A DNA stretch of 64,000 nucleotides from Alloacidobacterium dinghuense (GCF_014274465.1 NZ_CP060394.1:248001-312000); one strand, 5' to 3'; positions 50,781-60,585 are shown, counted from the first letter of the stretch. The notes: generated by a model from the sequence alone, not told the origin. Made by a program: numbers and translations.

Positions 50781-51509
50781 ATGTTCGAGCGATATACAGA
50801 AAAAGCACGACGGGTGATCTTCTTCGCGCGTTACGAAGCGAGTGAGTTCGGCAGTGCTTACATTGGGCCGGAGTTTCTGCTGTTAGGTATGTTGCGGGAA
50901 GACAAATATGTCGTTACCCGCTGGCTTGGCGAAGGAGACTGGCTGGCAGTTTTCCGTGGAGAAGTTGAGAAGTATGTCAACAAAGGGCCCAAGACTTCGA
51001 CCTCAGTTGATTTGCCGCTAACGGAGGAAGCAAAACGCATTCTTGCCTATGCCGCTGAGGAAGCCGAACGGCTGAAGCATCAGCACATCGGAACCGAGCA
51101 TCTGTTTCTCGGACTTCTGCGGGAATCCAACTCGTACGCCAGCAGGATGCTGATTAGTCGCGGCGTCAACTTGCAAACCGTTCGCGAAACCATAGCCCGT
51201 GAAGGCAGACATTCCGGCTCCTCTGTTGGCACCAGCCACACTACGGTCGCCACGCAACGCTCTATTGAGGTTCAAATCATTCCGATAGAGACCGGCCAGC
51301 CGATCCAGGTCCATTGGGAAAAACGCATTCCCGTTGTGGGGGAAATTCTCTCGATTGACCAGGACCAGGGCAAATCAACTATCTATCAGATCATTAGGGT
51401 GGAATGGAGCATTACCGCAATCTCCATCTGGCCACCTCATCTCGCCAGGGTGCTCCTTCATGTGCAAGAACTCCGCGACAAAACGGGAGATGATCTCGCC
51501 TCAATTTAG
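50781..51509 (+). CDS. Clp N-terminal domain protein without ATPase
   Basis: 242 residues. Residues about 3-140 contain the two repeats of a ClpA/ClpC-type N-domain: YTEKARRVIFFARYEASEFG, IGPEFLLLGMLRED and then LTEEAKRILAYAAEEAERL, IGTEHLFLGLLRE. There is no AAA module; instead the C-terminal ~80 residues form an unrecognised beta-rich domain. Such stand-alone N-domains may act as adaptors or decoys for Clp proteases, which is inference. ATG 50781 has GGAGGAAGGG upstream; the open frame further upstream is noncoding. Confidence 0.8.
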   Translation: MFERYTEKARRVIFFARYEASEFGSAYIGPEFLLLGMLREDKYVVTRWLGEGDWLAVFRGEVEKYVNKGPKTSTSVDLPLTEEAKRILAYAAEEAERLKHQHIGTEHLFLGLLRESNSYASRMLISRGVNLQTVRETIAREGRHSGSSVGTSHTTVATQRSIEVQIIPIETGQPIQVHWEKRIPVVGEILSIDQDQGKSTIYQIIRVEWSITAISIWPPHLARVLLHVQELRDKTGDDLASI

Positions 51510-51546
51510 TCCCCTGCAACCTGCAAAAATCTGAAAAAATAGAAGC

Positions 51547-52752
51547 ATGAGCGCAACGACAAGCACCCCCACAAAGATATTCGCCGATCGCATCGGACGC
51601 ATCGAGGTCTCTGCCACCATGGCCGTGACCGCAGAAGCCGCCAAGCTGCGCGCGCAGGGCGCAAAGCTGGTCGACTTTGGAGCAGGCGAGCCGCACTTCG
51701 CCACGCCGCGCCACATCAAGGACGCGGCCATTAAGGCCATCGACGAGAACTTCACGCGCTACACCGTCGTCTCCGGCATCCCTGAAGTACGCAAGGCCAT
51801 CGTTGAGCGCCATACGGCTGATTTTGGCTCGAACTACACGCCGGAAGAAGCCGTCTTTACGACAGGCGGCAAGCTTGCGATTTTCAACGCGATTCAGGTG
51901 CTCGTCGACCACGGTGACGAAGTCATCCTGCCCGTGCCTTACTGGGTCTCGTACAAGGACATCATCCAGTACGGCGGCGGCAAGGTGGTCTATCTCGAAA
52001 CTGACGAGGCCGAGAACTTCCGCGTTACAGCCGACGCCATTGAGAAGGCGATCACGCCACGCACCAAAGCCATCATTCTCAACTCGCCGTCGAATCCGAC
52101 CGGCTCCGTCATCGCGCCTGCCGACCTTGAGCGAATCGTCAAGCTGGCGCACGAGCGCGGCATCTACCTGTTGCTCGACGAGTGCTATGTCTATCTGCAA
52201 TATACCGGAGCGCTGGTGAGCGGCGGCTCGTTCACCGACGCGAAAGAGCACATCATCGTCCTCGGCTCGCTCTCCAAGACCTATGCCATGACCGGATGGC
52301 GCGCCGGCTTCGCACTCGGCCCCAAGCCGATCATCGCCGCGATGAGCAAGCTGCAGAGCCAGTCGACGTCATCGACCGCACACTTCGTGCAGAAGGCCGC
52401 CATCACAGCGCTGTCGAGCTCGCAGGAATGCGTCGCTGAAATGCGCGCCGACTACCTCAAGCTGCGCGATCGCATCCTTGCACGCTTGGCTGAAATCCCT
52501 GGCATCACCTGCACCAAGCCTGAAGGAGCGTTTTACGTGTATCCAAATGTCTCCGCATATCTGGGTAAGCCCGGCGCAAAGACAGCGATGGAACTCGCGG
52601 GGCGCCTGCTCAACGAGGCGCATGTCGTCAGCGTTCCCGGCGAGGCCTTCGGTACGAACAACCACATCCGCCTCTCCTATGCCGTTTCGCACGACGACGT
52701 GGAAGAAGGCGTGAAGCGAATGAAGGACTTCTTCGCCAAGCTTTCCGCATAA
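51547..52752 (+). CDS. aspC: Class I pyridoxal-phosphate aminotransferase (aspartate aminotransferase)
   Basis: 401-residue PLP enzyme of fold type I, class Ib aspartate aminotransferase. DFGAGEPHFATPRHIK, VFTTGGKLAIFNAI, NSPSNPTGS, and the PLP lysine in SLSKTYAMTGWRAGF (Lys about 244) are visible, and HIRLSYAVS ends with the substrate-carboxylate Arg. Length and motifs fit AspC; a prephenate-type or kynurenine aminotransferase of the same class cannot be fully excluded. Confidence 0.92.
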   Translation: MSATTSTPTKIFADRIGRIEVSATMAVTAEAAKLRAQGAKLVDFGAGEPHFATPRHIKDAAIKAIDENFTRYTVVSGIPEVRKAIVERHTADFGSNYTPEEAVFTTGGKLAIFNAIQVLVDHGDEVILPVPYWVSYKDIIQYGGGKVVYLETDEAENFRVTADAIEKAITPRTKAIILNSPSNPTGSVIAPADLERIVKLAHERGIYLLLDECYVYLQYTGALVSGGSFTDAKEHIIVLGSLSKTYAMTGWRAGFALGPKPIIAAMSKLQSQSTSSTAHFVQKAAITALSSSQECVAEMRADYLKLRDRILARLAEIPGITCTKPEGAFYVYPNVSAYLGKPGAKTAMELAGRLLNEAHVVSVPGEAFGTNNHIRLSYAVSHDDVEEGVKRMKDFFAKLSA

Positions 52753-52758
52753 CGTTCA

Positions 52759-52783
52759 GGGCGCCTGCTTCGCACAGGCGCCC
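52759..52783 (+). terminator. Probable terminator hairpin after the aminotransferase
   Basis: GGGCGCCTG and CAGGCGCCC with a seven-base loop, seven bases after the stop codon. T-run downstream is weak (GTTCC), so termination strength is uncertain. Confidence 0.6.
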
Positions 52784-52843
52784 GTTCCATCTGCATCCAA
52801 CCTTCGGCGCCGGAATCAAACCAGCATAGGAGTCGTGTCTTCA

Positions 52844-53509
52844 ATGAAGCTGCAAGTGCGCGGAATTCTCTTCGACATGGACGGAGTGCTCGTCAGCTCG
52901 CTCGGGTCGGTTGAGCGCAGCTGGGCCAAGTGGGGCGAAATGCGCGGCGTTGACGCAGCGCTCGCCATCAAGACAGCGCATGGACAGCGCGCCATTGAAA
53001 CCGTGCGCAGGCTGCGCCCTGACCTCAATGACGTCGAAGAGTTGAAAGTGATCGAAGAGATAGAAATCGCCGACAGGGACGACATCCAGGTCCTCGACGG
53101 CGTGCATCGCATCCTCGATTCACTGCCGCAAAAGTTCTGGACCGTCGTCACCTCGGCGACCGGCAAACTTGCACGTTCCCGCCTGGGCTATGCCGGGCTC
53201 GCTGTTCCAGAGCACTTCATTACCGCCGACATGGTGACGCACGGCAAGCCCAACCCGGAGCCATACCTCAAAGGATCCGCTCTGCTGGGCGTGGACCCCG
53301 AGCATTGCCTCGTGATTGAAGATTCAAGCGCAGGCGCAGTCGCCGGGCACGCTGCCGGATGCAAAGTGCTCGCCACGCTCTTCTCGCACACCGTCGAAAG
53401 CCTGACTGCAGCCGACTGGATTGTTCAGTCACTCGATGGTGTGACGATGCGTCCGCTGGAAGATGCCGTGGAAGTGGAATTCAAGCCACTCTTTCAAAAC
53501 GGGCGTTAG
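52844..53509 (+). CDS. HAD-superfamily sugar phosphatase
   Basis: 221 residues. Motif I LFDMDGVLVSS, VVTSATGK (motif II), HGKPNPEPYL (motif III Lys) and IEDSSAGAVAG (motif IV) define a subclass IA HAD phosphatase close to the YfbT/DOG-type sugar phosphatases. ATG 52844 has AGGAG 11 bases upstream, a better distance than GTG 52835. Substrate unproven. Confidence 0.86.
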   Translation: MKLQVRGILFDMDGVLVSSLGSVERSWAKWGEMRGVDAALAIKTAHGQRAIETVRRLRPDLNDVEELKVIEEIEIADRDDIQVLDGVHRILDSLPQKFWTVVTSATGKLARSRLGYAGLAVPEHFITADMVTHGKPNPEPYLKGSALLGVDPEHCLVIEDSSAGAVAGHAAGCKVLATLFSHTVESLTAADWIVQSLDGVTMRPLEDAVEVEFKPLFQNGR

Positions 53510-53713
53510 CCACGCGGCGATCATTTCGCGAGAATGATTGTTCCTGCTGCCCAAGGCATTTAAAACCTGAGCCAACTTCGGTTCTTCAATTTCCGAATTT
53601 GTGACGTTTTTTGATCGGCGGCCGCTCAACGCTACCTCACTGCTTGCCGCCTGTCGCGCTGTCGCTCATCTTCTCAAGCTTCCAGACATAGAGGTATTCA
53701 TGATAGCTGGACG

Positions 53714-53953
53714 TCACAATATCGATTCCTCTTTGCCTGTTGCCCGGCTCAGCGCGGAGCGGATGTTTTCTTTCGTGTCGGGAAGATCGGCGAGCGGAAT
53801 CTTCAATGCAGATCCATTCTCTAACTGGCTGATGTCATTCAATAACAGTTCAATAATTTGCTTATGTTTTCCATCGCGGCCCTTCGGAACCTCGATCTGA
53901 AGCATGGATTCAAATCGCATAGGAGCCTTCTTGCGCTCTCCTTTGATAGCCAT
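53714..53953 (-). CDS. Small hypothetical protein
   Basis: 79 residues from ATG 53953, which has GGGGGAGAG upstream; AIKGERKKAPMRFESMLQ, then GRDGKHKQIIELLLND. Charged, no membrane segment, likely a compact alpha/beta protein. I do not recognise the family. Codon use and the good ribosome-binding site make it a plausible gene, though short. Confidence 0.5.
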   Translation of the reverse strand: MAIKGERKKAPMRFESMLQIEVPKGRDGKHKQIIELLLNDISQLENGSALKIPLADLPDTKENIRSALSRATGKEESIL

Positions 53954-54338
53954 AACGGTCTCTCCCCCTGAAGCAATCGTCACGCACTTACAACGCAATC
54001 TTAGACTTTCAATGCGCTCATATTACTTCGAGGACGGCGCAGAGGCGAAGCGCAAGGAGTAGCCACGCTCGGCTTAGTTTCATCGTAGGTGCCCCCACGA
54101 CCTCCGCCAACACTGCGCCTGCACCGAACTGCACGCAACCCTTCACAAACTGTTGTCGTGTCCAGAGTCTGGCGTTCATGCCCGCACATCCGTCTGTGAG
54201 AGATTCCGGCCCAGCATGCCACGTCATCTTCACGAGAAACTTTGCGGGCTGCTCAAAGCTCCGAAAAGCGTTATCTTGGACAAGCGTCGACTATCAGCAA
54301 CGAAGTAAACACCTGCGCGTCTCCGGAGGAGCGGTTCA
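53954..54338. other. Intergenic region with a possible Tat-signal remnant
   Basis: No firm gene. On the minus strand, from about 54180 to 54090, MNARLWTRQQFVKGCVQFGA followed by GAVLA looks like a decayed twin-arginine leader, but no mature protein follows. The cysK promoter should lie at its right end. Confidence 0.35.
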
Positions 54339-55394
54339 ATGGGAAAAACATTCGCAAACATCCTTGAAACTGTCGGCAACACACCCGCGGTCAAAATCAA
54401 CAGGCTCGCACCGCCTGACATCAACCTCTTCGTCAAAGTGGAGGCCTTCAATCCACTCGGCTCGGTGAAAGATCGCCTTGCCCTCGGTGTCATCGAGGAC
54501 GCGGAGAAGAAAGGTCAGCTCAAGCCCGGCCAGACTGTTGTCGAAGCCACCAGCGGCAATACAGGAATCGGCCTTGCCATGGTCTGCGCGGCAAAGGGAT
54601 ACCCACTCGTTGTCACCATGACGGAAACCTTCAGCGTCGAGCGCCGCAAACTCATGAGGTTTCTTGGCGCGAAGGTGGTGCTCACTCCGGCGGCAGTGAG
54701 GGGTACAGGCATGGCCGCGAAAGCCGTTGAGCTTGCGCAAACGCATGGTTGGTTCCTCACGCGACAATTCGAAAATGAAGCCAACGCCGACATGCACTCG
54801 CGCACGACGGCAAAAGAAATTCTCGAAGATTTCAAGGGTGAGCGGCTGGACTACTGGGTGACCGGATTCGGCACCGGCGGTACACTCAAGGGCGTTGCGC
54901 GCGTGCTCGCCAAAGAACGCCCTGAGACGAAGATCATCCTCTGCGAACCGGATGACGCTCCCATGGTTTCGAGTCGTCTGGAACAAGCGCGCAATCCCGA
55001 TGGATCGGCTTCGATAAGCCACCCTGCATGGAAACCGCATCCGCTGCAGGGCTGGAGCCCGGACTTCATTCCGAAGCTGACAGCAGATGCGCTGGAGACC
55101 AACGTTGTCAGCAAAGTTCTGCGTGTGACCAACTCAGATGCCATGCGCTGCAGCAAAGAACTCGCGCGCAAGGAAGGAATCTTTGTCGGCATCAGTTCCG
55201 GCGCGACCTTCTCCGCAGCTTTGCAGGTCTGCGCCGAAGCGCCAAAAGGATCGACGGTCCTGTGCATGCTTCCCGATACAGGAGAGCGTTATCTCACGAC
55301 ACCGCTCTTCGCCGACATTCCCGTGGATATGACCGAAGAAGAAATGGAGATCGCGCGTTCAACGCCTGCCGCGTGGGTACAGCCTGCGAAATAA
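54339..55394 (+). CDS. cysK: Cysteine synthase
   Basis: 351-residue PLP enzyme making cysteine from O-acetylserine and sulfide. PLP Lys in FNPLGSVKDR (Lys44), phosphate-binding TSGNTGIG (71-78), GFGTGGTLKG, GISSGATFSA and LPDTGERYLTT are all conserved. A longer than usual C-terminus (family near 310) is normal for O-acetylserine/CBS-like versions. ATG 54339 follows CCGGAGGAGC, an excellent site. Confidence 0.92.
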   Translation: MGKTFANILETVGNTPAVKINRLAPPDINLFVKVEAFNPLGSVKDRLALGVIEDAEKKGQLKPGQTVVEATSGNTGIGLAMVCAAKGYPLVVTMTETFSVERRKLMRFLGAKVVLTPAAVRGTGMAAKAVELAQTHGWFLTRQFENEANADMHSRTTAKEILEDFKGERLDYWVTGFGTGGTLKGVARVLAKERPETKIILCEPDDAPMVSSRLEQARNPDGSASISHPAWKPHPLQGWSPDFIPKLTADALETNVVSKVLRVTNSDAMRCSKELARKEGIFVGISSGATFSAALQVCAEAPKGSTVLCMLPDTGERYLTTPLFADIPVDMTEEEMEIARSTPAAWVQPAK

Positions 55395-55471
55395 TCAGCT
55401 CAGCAATTCAAGCCTGCGCGGGCGAAAGTTCAATGCGTTGCGTGCCTTCTCATTGAACGCTCCGCGCAGCT

Positions 55472-56704
55472 TCATGTCCGGCAGCGGGCGACGATCAGCG
55501 TTATATCGTCGTGCTGCTCGCCATGGTTGAATGCCCGGACCTTCTCTACGATCGCGTCGATCAGGCTTCGCGGAGGCAAGTCACGATACTGTCGCAGCGT
55601 TTCCACCAGCCCCTGCTCGCCGAATTCTTCCGCAGCCTCATTGAATGATTCAGTTGCGCCGTCAGTGTAGAGCAGGAGTATGTCACCTGGGTTAAGCCGG
55701 CGCTCTTCAAACGAGCAAGCCCAGCCTACAAAAAGGCCCAGCACCGTTGAAGTCGAACCGAGCCATTCCAGCGTGTTGTCGCTTCTCAGCAGAAGCGCCG
55801 GAAGATGTCCACAGTTTGCATAGCGCAGGCGTCGTGTGTTGTCGTCATATTCTGCGAAAAAGAGCGTTGCATAATCTGCATTGGCGGTGTTTTCGTAGAA
55901 CACGCGGTTTACAGATTCCAGGAAAGATTCCGGTCTGTCCGAAGCCGTCGCTCCCTGACTTCGCAGGTTAGCCTGCAGATTCGCCATCAACAGGGCACCG
56001 GCTATTCCTTTTCCGGCGATATCGGCAAGCACCAACCCGAGCAATCCGCCGCCCAGGTCGAGATAGTCGTAATAATCGCCGCCCACCTGCCGCGCCTGGA
56101 TGCACACGCCGGCATATTCCAGCGTTCGCACCTCGGGAATTCTTTGCGGAAAAAGCCTCGCCTGCACCTGTCGGGCGATTTCCAGTTCACGCGCAGTGCG
56201 GCGCTCCACTTCAAGACGTTCTTCCGTGAGTCGCCGCTGCTCCTCCACATCGCGTGTCGCCTGGTCAAACCCTATCAGCCAGAATCGGTTTCCATCCACA
56301 TCGTCGAATTGGGTGTACACGCTCCCCCAGGGTGCAGCTACCGGCGGATGAACAAAATGCACGCCTCGCTCTTTCCACTCGCGATACTTCGCCTCGATAT
56401 TTTCAGTTAGAAAGACGGTGTTCCGGCCTTTTCCGATCAGCGGATGGTCATCCGACTCCGGCGGAGGAAAAACCAGACACAGCCTCGCCGTTCCATCCGG
56501 GGGAGCAACAATCACCCAGCGGTCGCCCTGCTCGTTTCGGTGGTCGAGAGCAATGTTGAAGCCAAGACAGTCAACGAAAAACTCCATGCTCCGGTCCTGG
56601 TCCCGCACGAAAACCAATACCTGCTGCAGCTGCAGATAAGGATCTTCTCGATTCAGCCGAATCGCCGGCTGGACATCCCAAACCGGTACGGAAGGCTTGC
56701 TCAT
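55472..56704 (-). CDS. VOC-domain / PP2C (SpoIIE, RsbU-like) phosphatase fusion
   Basis: 410 residues from ATG 56704. Residues about 25-147 are a VOC (glyoxalase-fold) domain: LQQVLVFVRDQDRSMEFFVD ... FDDVDGNRFWLIGFDQA; 148-190 form a charged coiled-coil (EEQRRLTEERLEVERRTARE, with the RQVQARLFP motif of RsbU linkers); 195-408 are a PP2C/SpoIIE serine phosphatase with GGDYYDYL (208), ADIAGKG (227), YANCGHLP and HDDITLIVAR. The phosphatase half fits anti-anti-sigma dephosphorylation; the VOC domain is presumably the sensor, replacing the usual PAS or GAF. Ends in operon with the upstream S46 peptidase (13-base gap). Confidence 0.85.
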   Translation of the reverse strand: MSKPSVPVWDVQPAIRLNREDPYLQLQQVLVFVRDQDRSMEFFVDCLGFNIALDHRNEQGDRWVIVAPPDGTARLCLVFPPPESDDHPLIGKGRNTVFLTENIEAKYREWKERGVHFVHPPVAAPWGSVYTQFDDVDGNRFWLIGFDQATRDVEEQRRLTEERLEVERRTARELEIARQVQARLFPQRIPEVRTLEYAGVCIQARQVGGDYYDYLDLGGGLLGLVLADIAGKGIAGALLMANLQANLRSQGATASDRPESFLESVNRVFYENTANADYATLFFAEYDDNTRRLRYANCGHLPALLLRSDNTLEWLGSTSTVLGLFVGWACSFEERRLNPGDILLLYTDGATESFNEAAEEFGEQGLVETLRQYRDLPPRSLIDAIVEKVRAFNHGEQHDDITLIVARCRT

Positions 56705-56717
56705 CGCGCGCTCAACC

Positions 56718-58790
56718 TTAATGTGCGTTGCCCTCGATCTCATCTGCCAGCTTGCCCGCGTCATACAACTGCCGGAGCGCCATGATCATTGCTGAGCTAT
56801 GCACGGCGACAGAGCGGTTCTGGTAGTCATCGTAGATGAAGTCGCCAACAATGGATTCAATATTGCCGTCGAAGATCAGACCCACCAGTTCCCCTTTGCT
56901 GTTGATTACCGGAGATCCCGAGTTGCCGCCGATGATGTCATTCGTCGAAACGAAATCGAGCGGTGTGGAAAGATCGATCTTGTCGTGCCGCTCGACATAG
57001 CGCTTCGGCAGGTTGAACGGCGGAGCATTGTTGAAGCTCGTCGCGCGATCGTAGAGCCCGTAATAGGTCGTCTTATAGGGCGCGATCGTGCCATTCATCG
57101 GATATCCCGAAGCCGCGCCATAGCTGAGCCGGAGAGTAAAGGTCGCGTCCGGGTAGCTGCTCTTGCCATAGACGGCGAAGCGAGCTTTGCCGAGCTTCTC
57201 ACCCGCGCGCTCTTCAATGCTGTCAATCGCGTCCTGCTTCTTGCGATCGGCGCGAACAATGGGATCGATCTTGCGCGCCAGCACGATCATGGGATCCGTA
57301 GAAGCAGTGATGGCGGATTGTCCACCTTCGAGCAGCGCTTTGCGCACTGCCGGATCGGCAAGCTTGGTGCCGTCCACGAGGCTCTTCGCAACCACGGCGG
57401 GCTCCTGTCCGTTGAGAACAGCTGTGAGCCACTCGTCATTGGCAGGGAGGCTCTTACTCGCTTCTTCCAGGCCCCCGGTCATCTGCGCTATTTCGAGCCC
57501 TGGATACACAGGAGCCGGCGACACAAGCTCGTATTTCAGCGATTCAAGCTGGGATTCGTGGAAGCCGGGGAGGCGGTCTCCGTCCGGCTTCGTAACTTCG
57601 GCGGCATACTGCACCAGATTTAAAGCCGTTGCCAGAAGCTGAGAGCCTGAACGCCGGTGAAATGTTACCGGAAACAGAGCTTCATCCTGTTGAACCGCGC
57701 GTTCAATCTCCTTCCACGCATCGCCGTAATCTTTCTGCCACATTGGATTGGCTTCGACGCGTTGGCGAAAATCCGTTTCCTCTTTAACCTTCTTGTCCCA
57801 CACCTTCTTGTCGTTGAGTCCGTCGATGCGTCCACGGAAAACCTTGATCGCATTCTGCAGCCCGAAGATTTGGCTCGCGGCCTGTCGCGTCTGCTCGGCA
57901 CCGCCCGTTGAGTATTGCTGCAATGTCTTCACGCGGCTTTCAAGCAAAGCGAGTATTGCCGGATCAGCCATGTCGCGATCGAACGAGAGCTGTGCCACAG
58001 TATCCTGCCGCTCCGACGAGCCCGGATGCCCGGCAACAAAAACAAGTTCGTCCTTCGATGGTCCGTTCGCACTCCACTTCAAATAGTTTTCTGTGTGAAT
58101 CGGCTTGCCATTCTCGTAGACGCGAAAGAGCGCCATATCCAGGTCGTAACGGGGATATGTGAAGTTATCGGGATCGCCGCCGTAGAATGCCGCCTGATCC
58201 TCCGGAGCGAAGACGATGCGCACGTCCGTGTATTTCTTGTAGCGATAGAGCCAGTATTCGCCGCCCTGATACAGCGTTACAACATCGGACCGAAGTCCGG
58301 TGGCTTTCAGGCTGTCCGCTTCAATCGCCGCGATGGCCGCATTGCGCGCCTTGAAGGCATCCTCATCGCTGCTGCCGGGCTTTACCGCCGCCTGCACCTT
58401 TGCCGTTACGTCCTCCGTTGATTGCAGAACGTTGACTTCAAGATCCGGCGACTTCATCTCCTGATCGTAGGTGGGCGCGTAGAAGCCATCGTGAACGTAA
58501 TCATGCTCGGCAGTCGAACTCTTCTGCAGCTGTCCGCGAGCCACGTGATGATTGGTAAGCAGCAATCCATCCGCACTGACAAACGAACCCGATCCGCCAT
58601 CATTCAAACGCACGCACGAGAGGCGAACATGATCCAGCCATTCCTTCGTAATCGTGAAGCCATATCGCTGTTGAATCAGGTTGACTGGCGGATTGTCGAA
58701 GGTCCACATGCCCTCATCGGCGCGAGTGCCTGTAGTTGCAAAACCTAAAAGCAGCGCGATGCAGGAAGTGCGAAGGAAAGCATTCTTCAC
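56718..58790 (-). CDS. S46-family dipeptidyl-peptidase (DPP7/DPP11-like)
   Basis: 690-residue exported serine peptidase that removes dipeptides from the N-terminus of oligopeptides. Signal peptide (TGTRA cleavage), DEGMWTFDNPPVN, chymotrypsin-fold catalytic His in LLTNHHVARG, Asp in YDLDMALFRVY and Ser in GGNSGSPVIN (about 620). The residue that fixes S1 preference (Gly for DPP7, Arg for DPP11) cannot be aligned with confidence here. GTG 58790 has GAGG upstream. It precedes the VOC-PP2C gene in the same transcript. Confidence 0.9.
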   Translation of the reverse strand: MKNAFLRTSCIALLLGFATTGTRADEGMWTFDNPPVNLIQQRYGFTITKEWLDHVRLSCVRLNDGGSGSFVSADGLLLTNHHVARGQLQKSSTAEHDYVHDGFYAPTYDQEMKSPDLEVNVLQSTEDVTAKVQAAVKPGSSDEDAFKARNAAIAAIEADSLKATGLRSDVVTLYQGGEYWLYRYKKYTDVRIVFAPEDQAAFYGGDPDNFTYPRYDLDMALFRVYENGKPIHTENYLKWSANGPSKDELVFVAGHPGSSERQDTVAQLSFDRDMADPAILALLESRVKTLQQYSTGGAEQTRQAASQIFGLQNAIKVFRGRIDGLNDKKVWDKKVKEETDFRQRVEANPMWQKDYGDAWKEIERAVQQDEALFPVTFHRRSGSQLLATALNLVQYAAEVTKPDGDRLPGFHESQLESLKYELVSPAPVYPGLEIAQMTGGLEEASKSLPANDEWLTAVLNGQEPAVVAKSLVDGTKLADPAVRKALLEGGQSAITASTDPMIVLARKIDPIVRADRKKQDAIDSIEERAGEKLGKARFAVYGKSSYPDATFTLRLSYGAASGYPMNGTIAPYKTTYYGLYDRATSFNNAPPFNLPKRYVERHDKIDLSTPLDFVSTNDIIGGNSGSPVINSKGELVGLIFDGNIESIVGDFIYDDYQNRSVAVHSSAMIMALRQLYDAGKLADEIEGNAH

Positions 58791-58984
58791 GGAATTACCT
58801 CGTTCGAGAAATGTATCGGGGAGGCTTCTTTGGGAACAGCAAGTATAGCGCAGGTGTCCAGTGTTTCTCCTGCGGATGTCCAGCCGCGTGAAAAGGCGGA
58901 CAGAGGAAAGGGTAGAGGCGGTTCTAAAGCCGTGAGAAGAGAGCAGGCAGAGATCTGGGCGCCGGACCCCCGCCGTTCTTCGAC

Positions 58985-60544
58985 TTAGTGGACCGCGTCA
59001 GGAAGCTTCCAGGCAAAGAGCACGCCACCTCCGCTGGTCAGCAAATATTGCTTGCCATCCAGCTCATAGGTGATCGGAGAGCTGGCGATGCCCGCCCCTG
59101 AACCAGCGTGCCAGAGCGTTTTTCCGTTCGTCGTATCCAGCGCAAGAAAGTTTCCGTGCGCATCGCCTGTGAAAATCAGGCCGGAGTCGGTTGTCAGCAC
59201 TCCTGCGCCCGATCCTTCTTCACCGAGTTCATGGCTCCAGCGAATCTTTCCCGTCTGGTAGTCAATGGCTTCGATGACGCCCTTACCCCATAGACCGTAA
59301 TCGCCGCCAGCCCATCCGTAGTCGCCGTCGGCTGGCTTCGAGAAGTAAATGCTCCAGCTTGGATGAGCATCCACGATGAACAAGCCCGTTTTCGGATCGA
59401 AGCTGGGTGAGCGGAAATTCGTCATTCCACCTTCATCTGGTGCGATGATACGGCCATCAGGCGCCGGCTCTTTCGCAGGATTCGGGATGGGACGCCCATC
59501 CTTGTCGAGGCCGAGCGCCCAGTTGGTAGGCCCGAAGGTCGTGGTCAGCAGGCTTTTCCCGTTGGTGCGATCGAGTACAAAGAAGTAGCCGTTGCGCGAA
59601 GCCTGCATGAGCATCTTGTGCTGTTTGCCGTGAAACATTCCGTCGACGAGCACAGGAATCTCTACAGCATCCCAGTCGTGCGTGTCGTGCGGAGAAGCCG
59701 AAAATCCCCAGACAAGTTTCCCGGTATCAGGATTCAGGGCGACGATGCTGCAGGTGTAGAGATCGTCCCCGGGACGGGTTTTGCCGGCTAGAACTGGCGT
59801 AGGATTGCCGGTGCCCCAATAGATGAGGTTGAGATCCGGATCATACGTCCCGGACATCCAGGTGGTTCCTCCGGTCGATCCGCCTGGCGTGCCTGAGGGC
59901 GGCGTCACGTTCCATTCCCATTGCATTTTGCCGGTTTCGGGGTCAAAGGATTTGATGAACGTGGGAAGATTGTCCAGATCGCCACCGGTACCGACGATCA
60001 CATGATTGCCGACAATCATCGGCGCCTCAGTCGCCCAGTAGCCTTTATTGACATCGGCTACCTCGACGTTCCAGCGCACGGTTCCGTCTTTCGCATTCAG
60101 TGAGATCAGGTGGGCGTCGGGTGAGCGGAAGAATAGCCAGTCCTTGTAAATGGCTACGCCCCGCTGACCGATATGATCGCCCTTATTTGGAGGGTAGGTG
60201 TAATGCCAGAGCTGGTGGCCGCTGCGGGCATCGACGGCCCAGACGTTGTCAGGAATCGTGAAGTAGAGGATTCCATCGACCAGGATCGGCGTAGACTTGA
60301 TGGTCGCGGTGTGCTGTGTCTGGAATGCCCACGCGAGGGTGAGGTTGCCGACATTCTTCGGAGTAATCTGCGTGAGCTTGCTGTGACGCTGGCCAGTGTA
60401 ATCACCGTGATAGCTGGGCCAGCTATTCGCAGGCGGCTTGAGCAACGTCGCCGCATCTACATTCTGCGCGTGCAGCCAATGTGCTGAAGCGCTCCATGCC
60501 AGCGCACTCAACACAACAACCGATGCATTCTTCAGAAACTTCAT
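58985..60544 (-). CDS. PQQ-dependent dehydrogenase (quinoprotein), paralogue 1
   Basis: 519-residue exported eight-bladed beta-propeller of the PQQ alcohol dehydrogenase family. Signal peptide (ending WLHAQ), GDYTGQRHSKLTQI, DARSGHQLWHY, GTGNPTPVL, and the catalytic region PHDTHDWDAVE, in which Asp290-Trp-Asp292 has the DxD spacing used by lanthanide-dependent enzymes such as XoxF. The vicinal Cys-Cys pair of classical methanol/ethanol dehydrogenases is missing. It follows paralogue 2 by 41 bases, with the cytochrome c gene first in the operon. Substrate unknown. Confidence 0.88.
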   Translation of the reverse strand: MKFLKNASVVVLSALAWSASAHWLHAQNVDAATLLKPPANSWPSYHGDYTGQRHSKLTQITPKNVGNLTLAWAFQTQHTATIKSTPILVDGILYFTIPDNVWAVDARSGHQLWHYTYPPNKGDHIGQRGVAIYKDWLFFRSPDAHLISLNAKDGTVRWNVEVADVNKGYWATEAPMIVGNHVIVGTGGDLDNLPTFIKSFDPETGKMQWEWNVTPPSGTPGGSTGGTTWMSGTYDPDLNLIYWGTGNPTPVLAGKTRPGDDLYTCSIVALNPDTGKLVWGFSASPHDTHDWDAVEIPVLVDGMFHGKQHKMLMQASRNGYFFVLDRTNGKSLLTTTFGPTNWALGLDKDGRPIPNPAKEPAPDGRIIAPDEGGMTNFRSPSFDPKTGLFIVDAHPSWSIYFSKPADGDYGWAGGDYGLWGKGVIEAIDYQTGKIRWSHELGEEGSGAGVLTTDSGLIFTGDAHGNFLALDTTNGKTLWHAGSGAGIASSPITYELDGKQYLLTSGGGVLFAWKLPDAVH

Positions 60545-60585
60545 ATCGATTTCTAACCTTCAATCAGAAACATTAAAAAACGACT

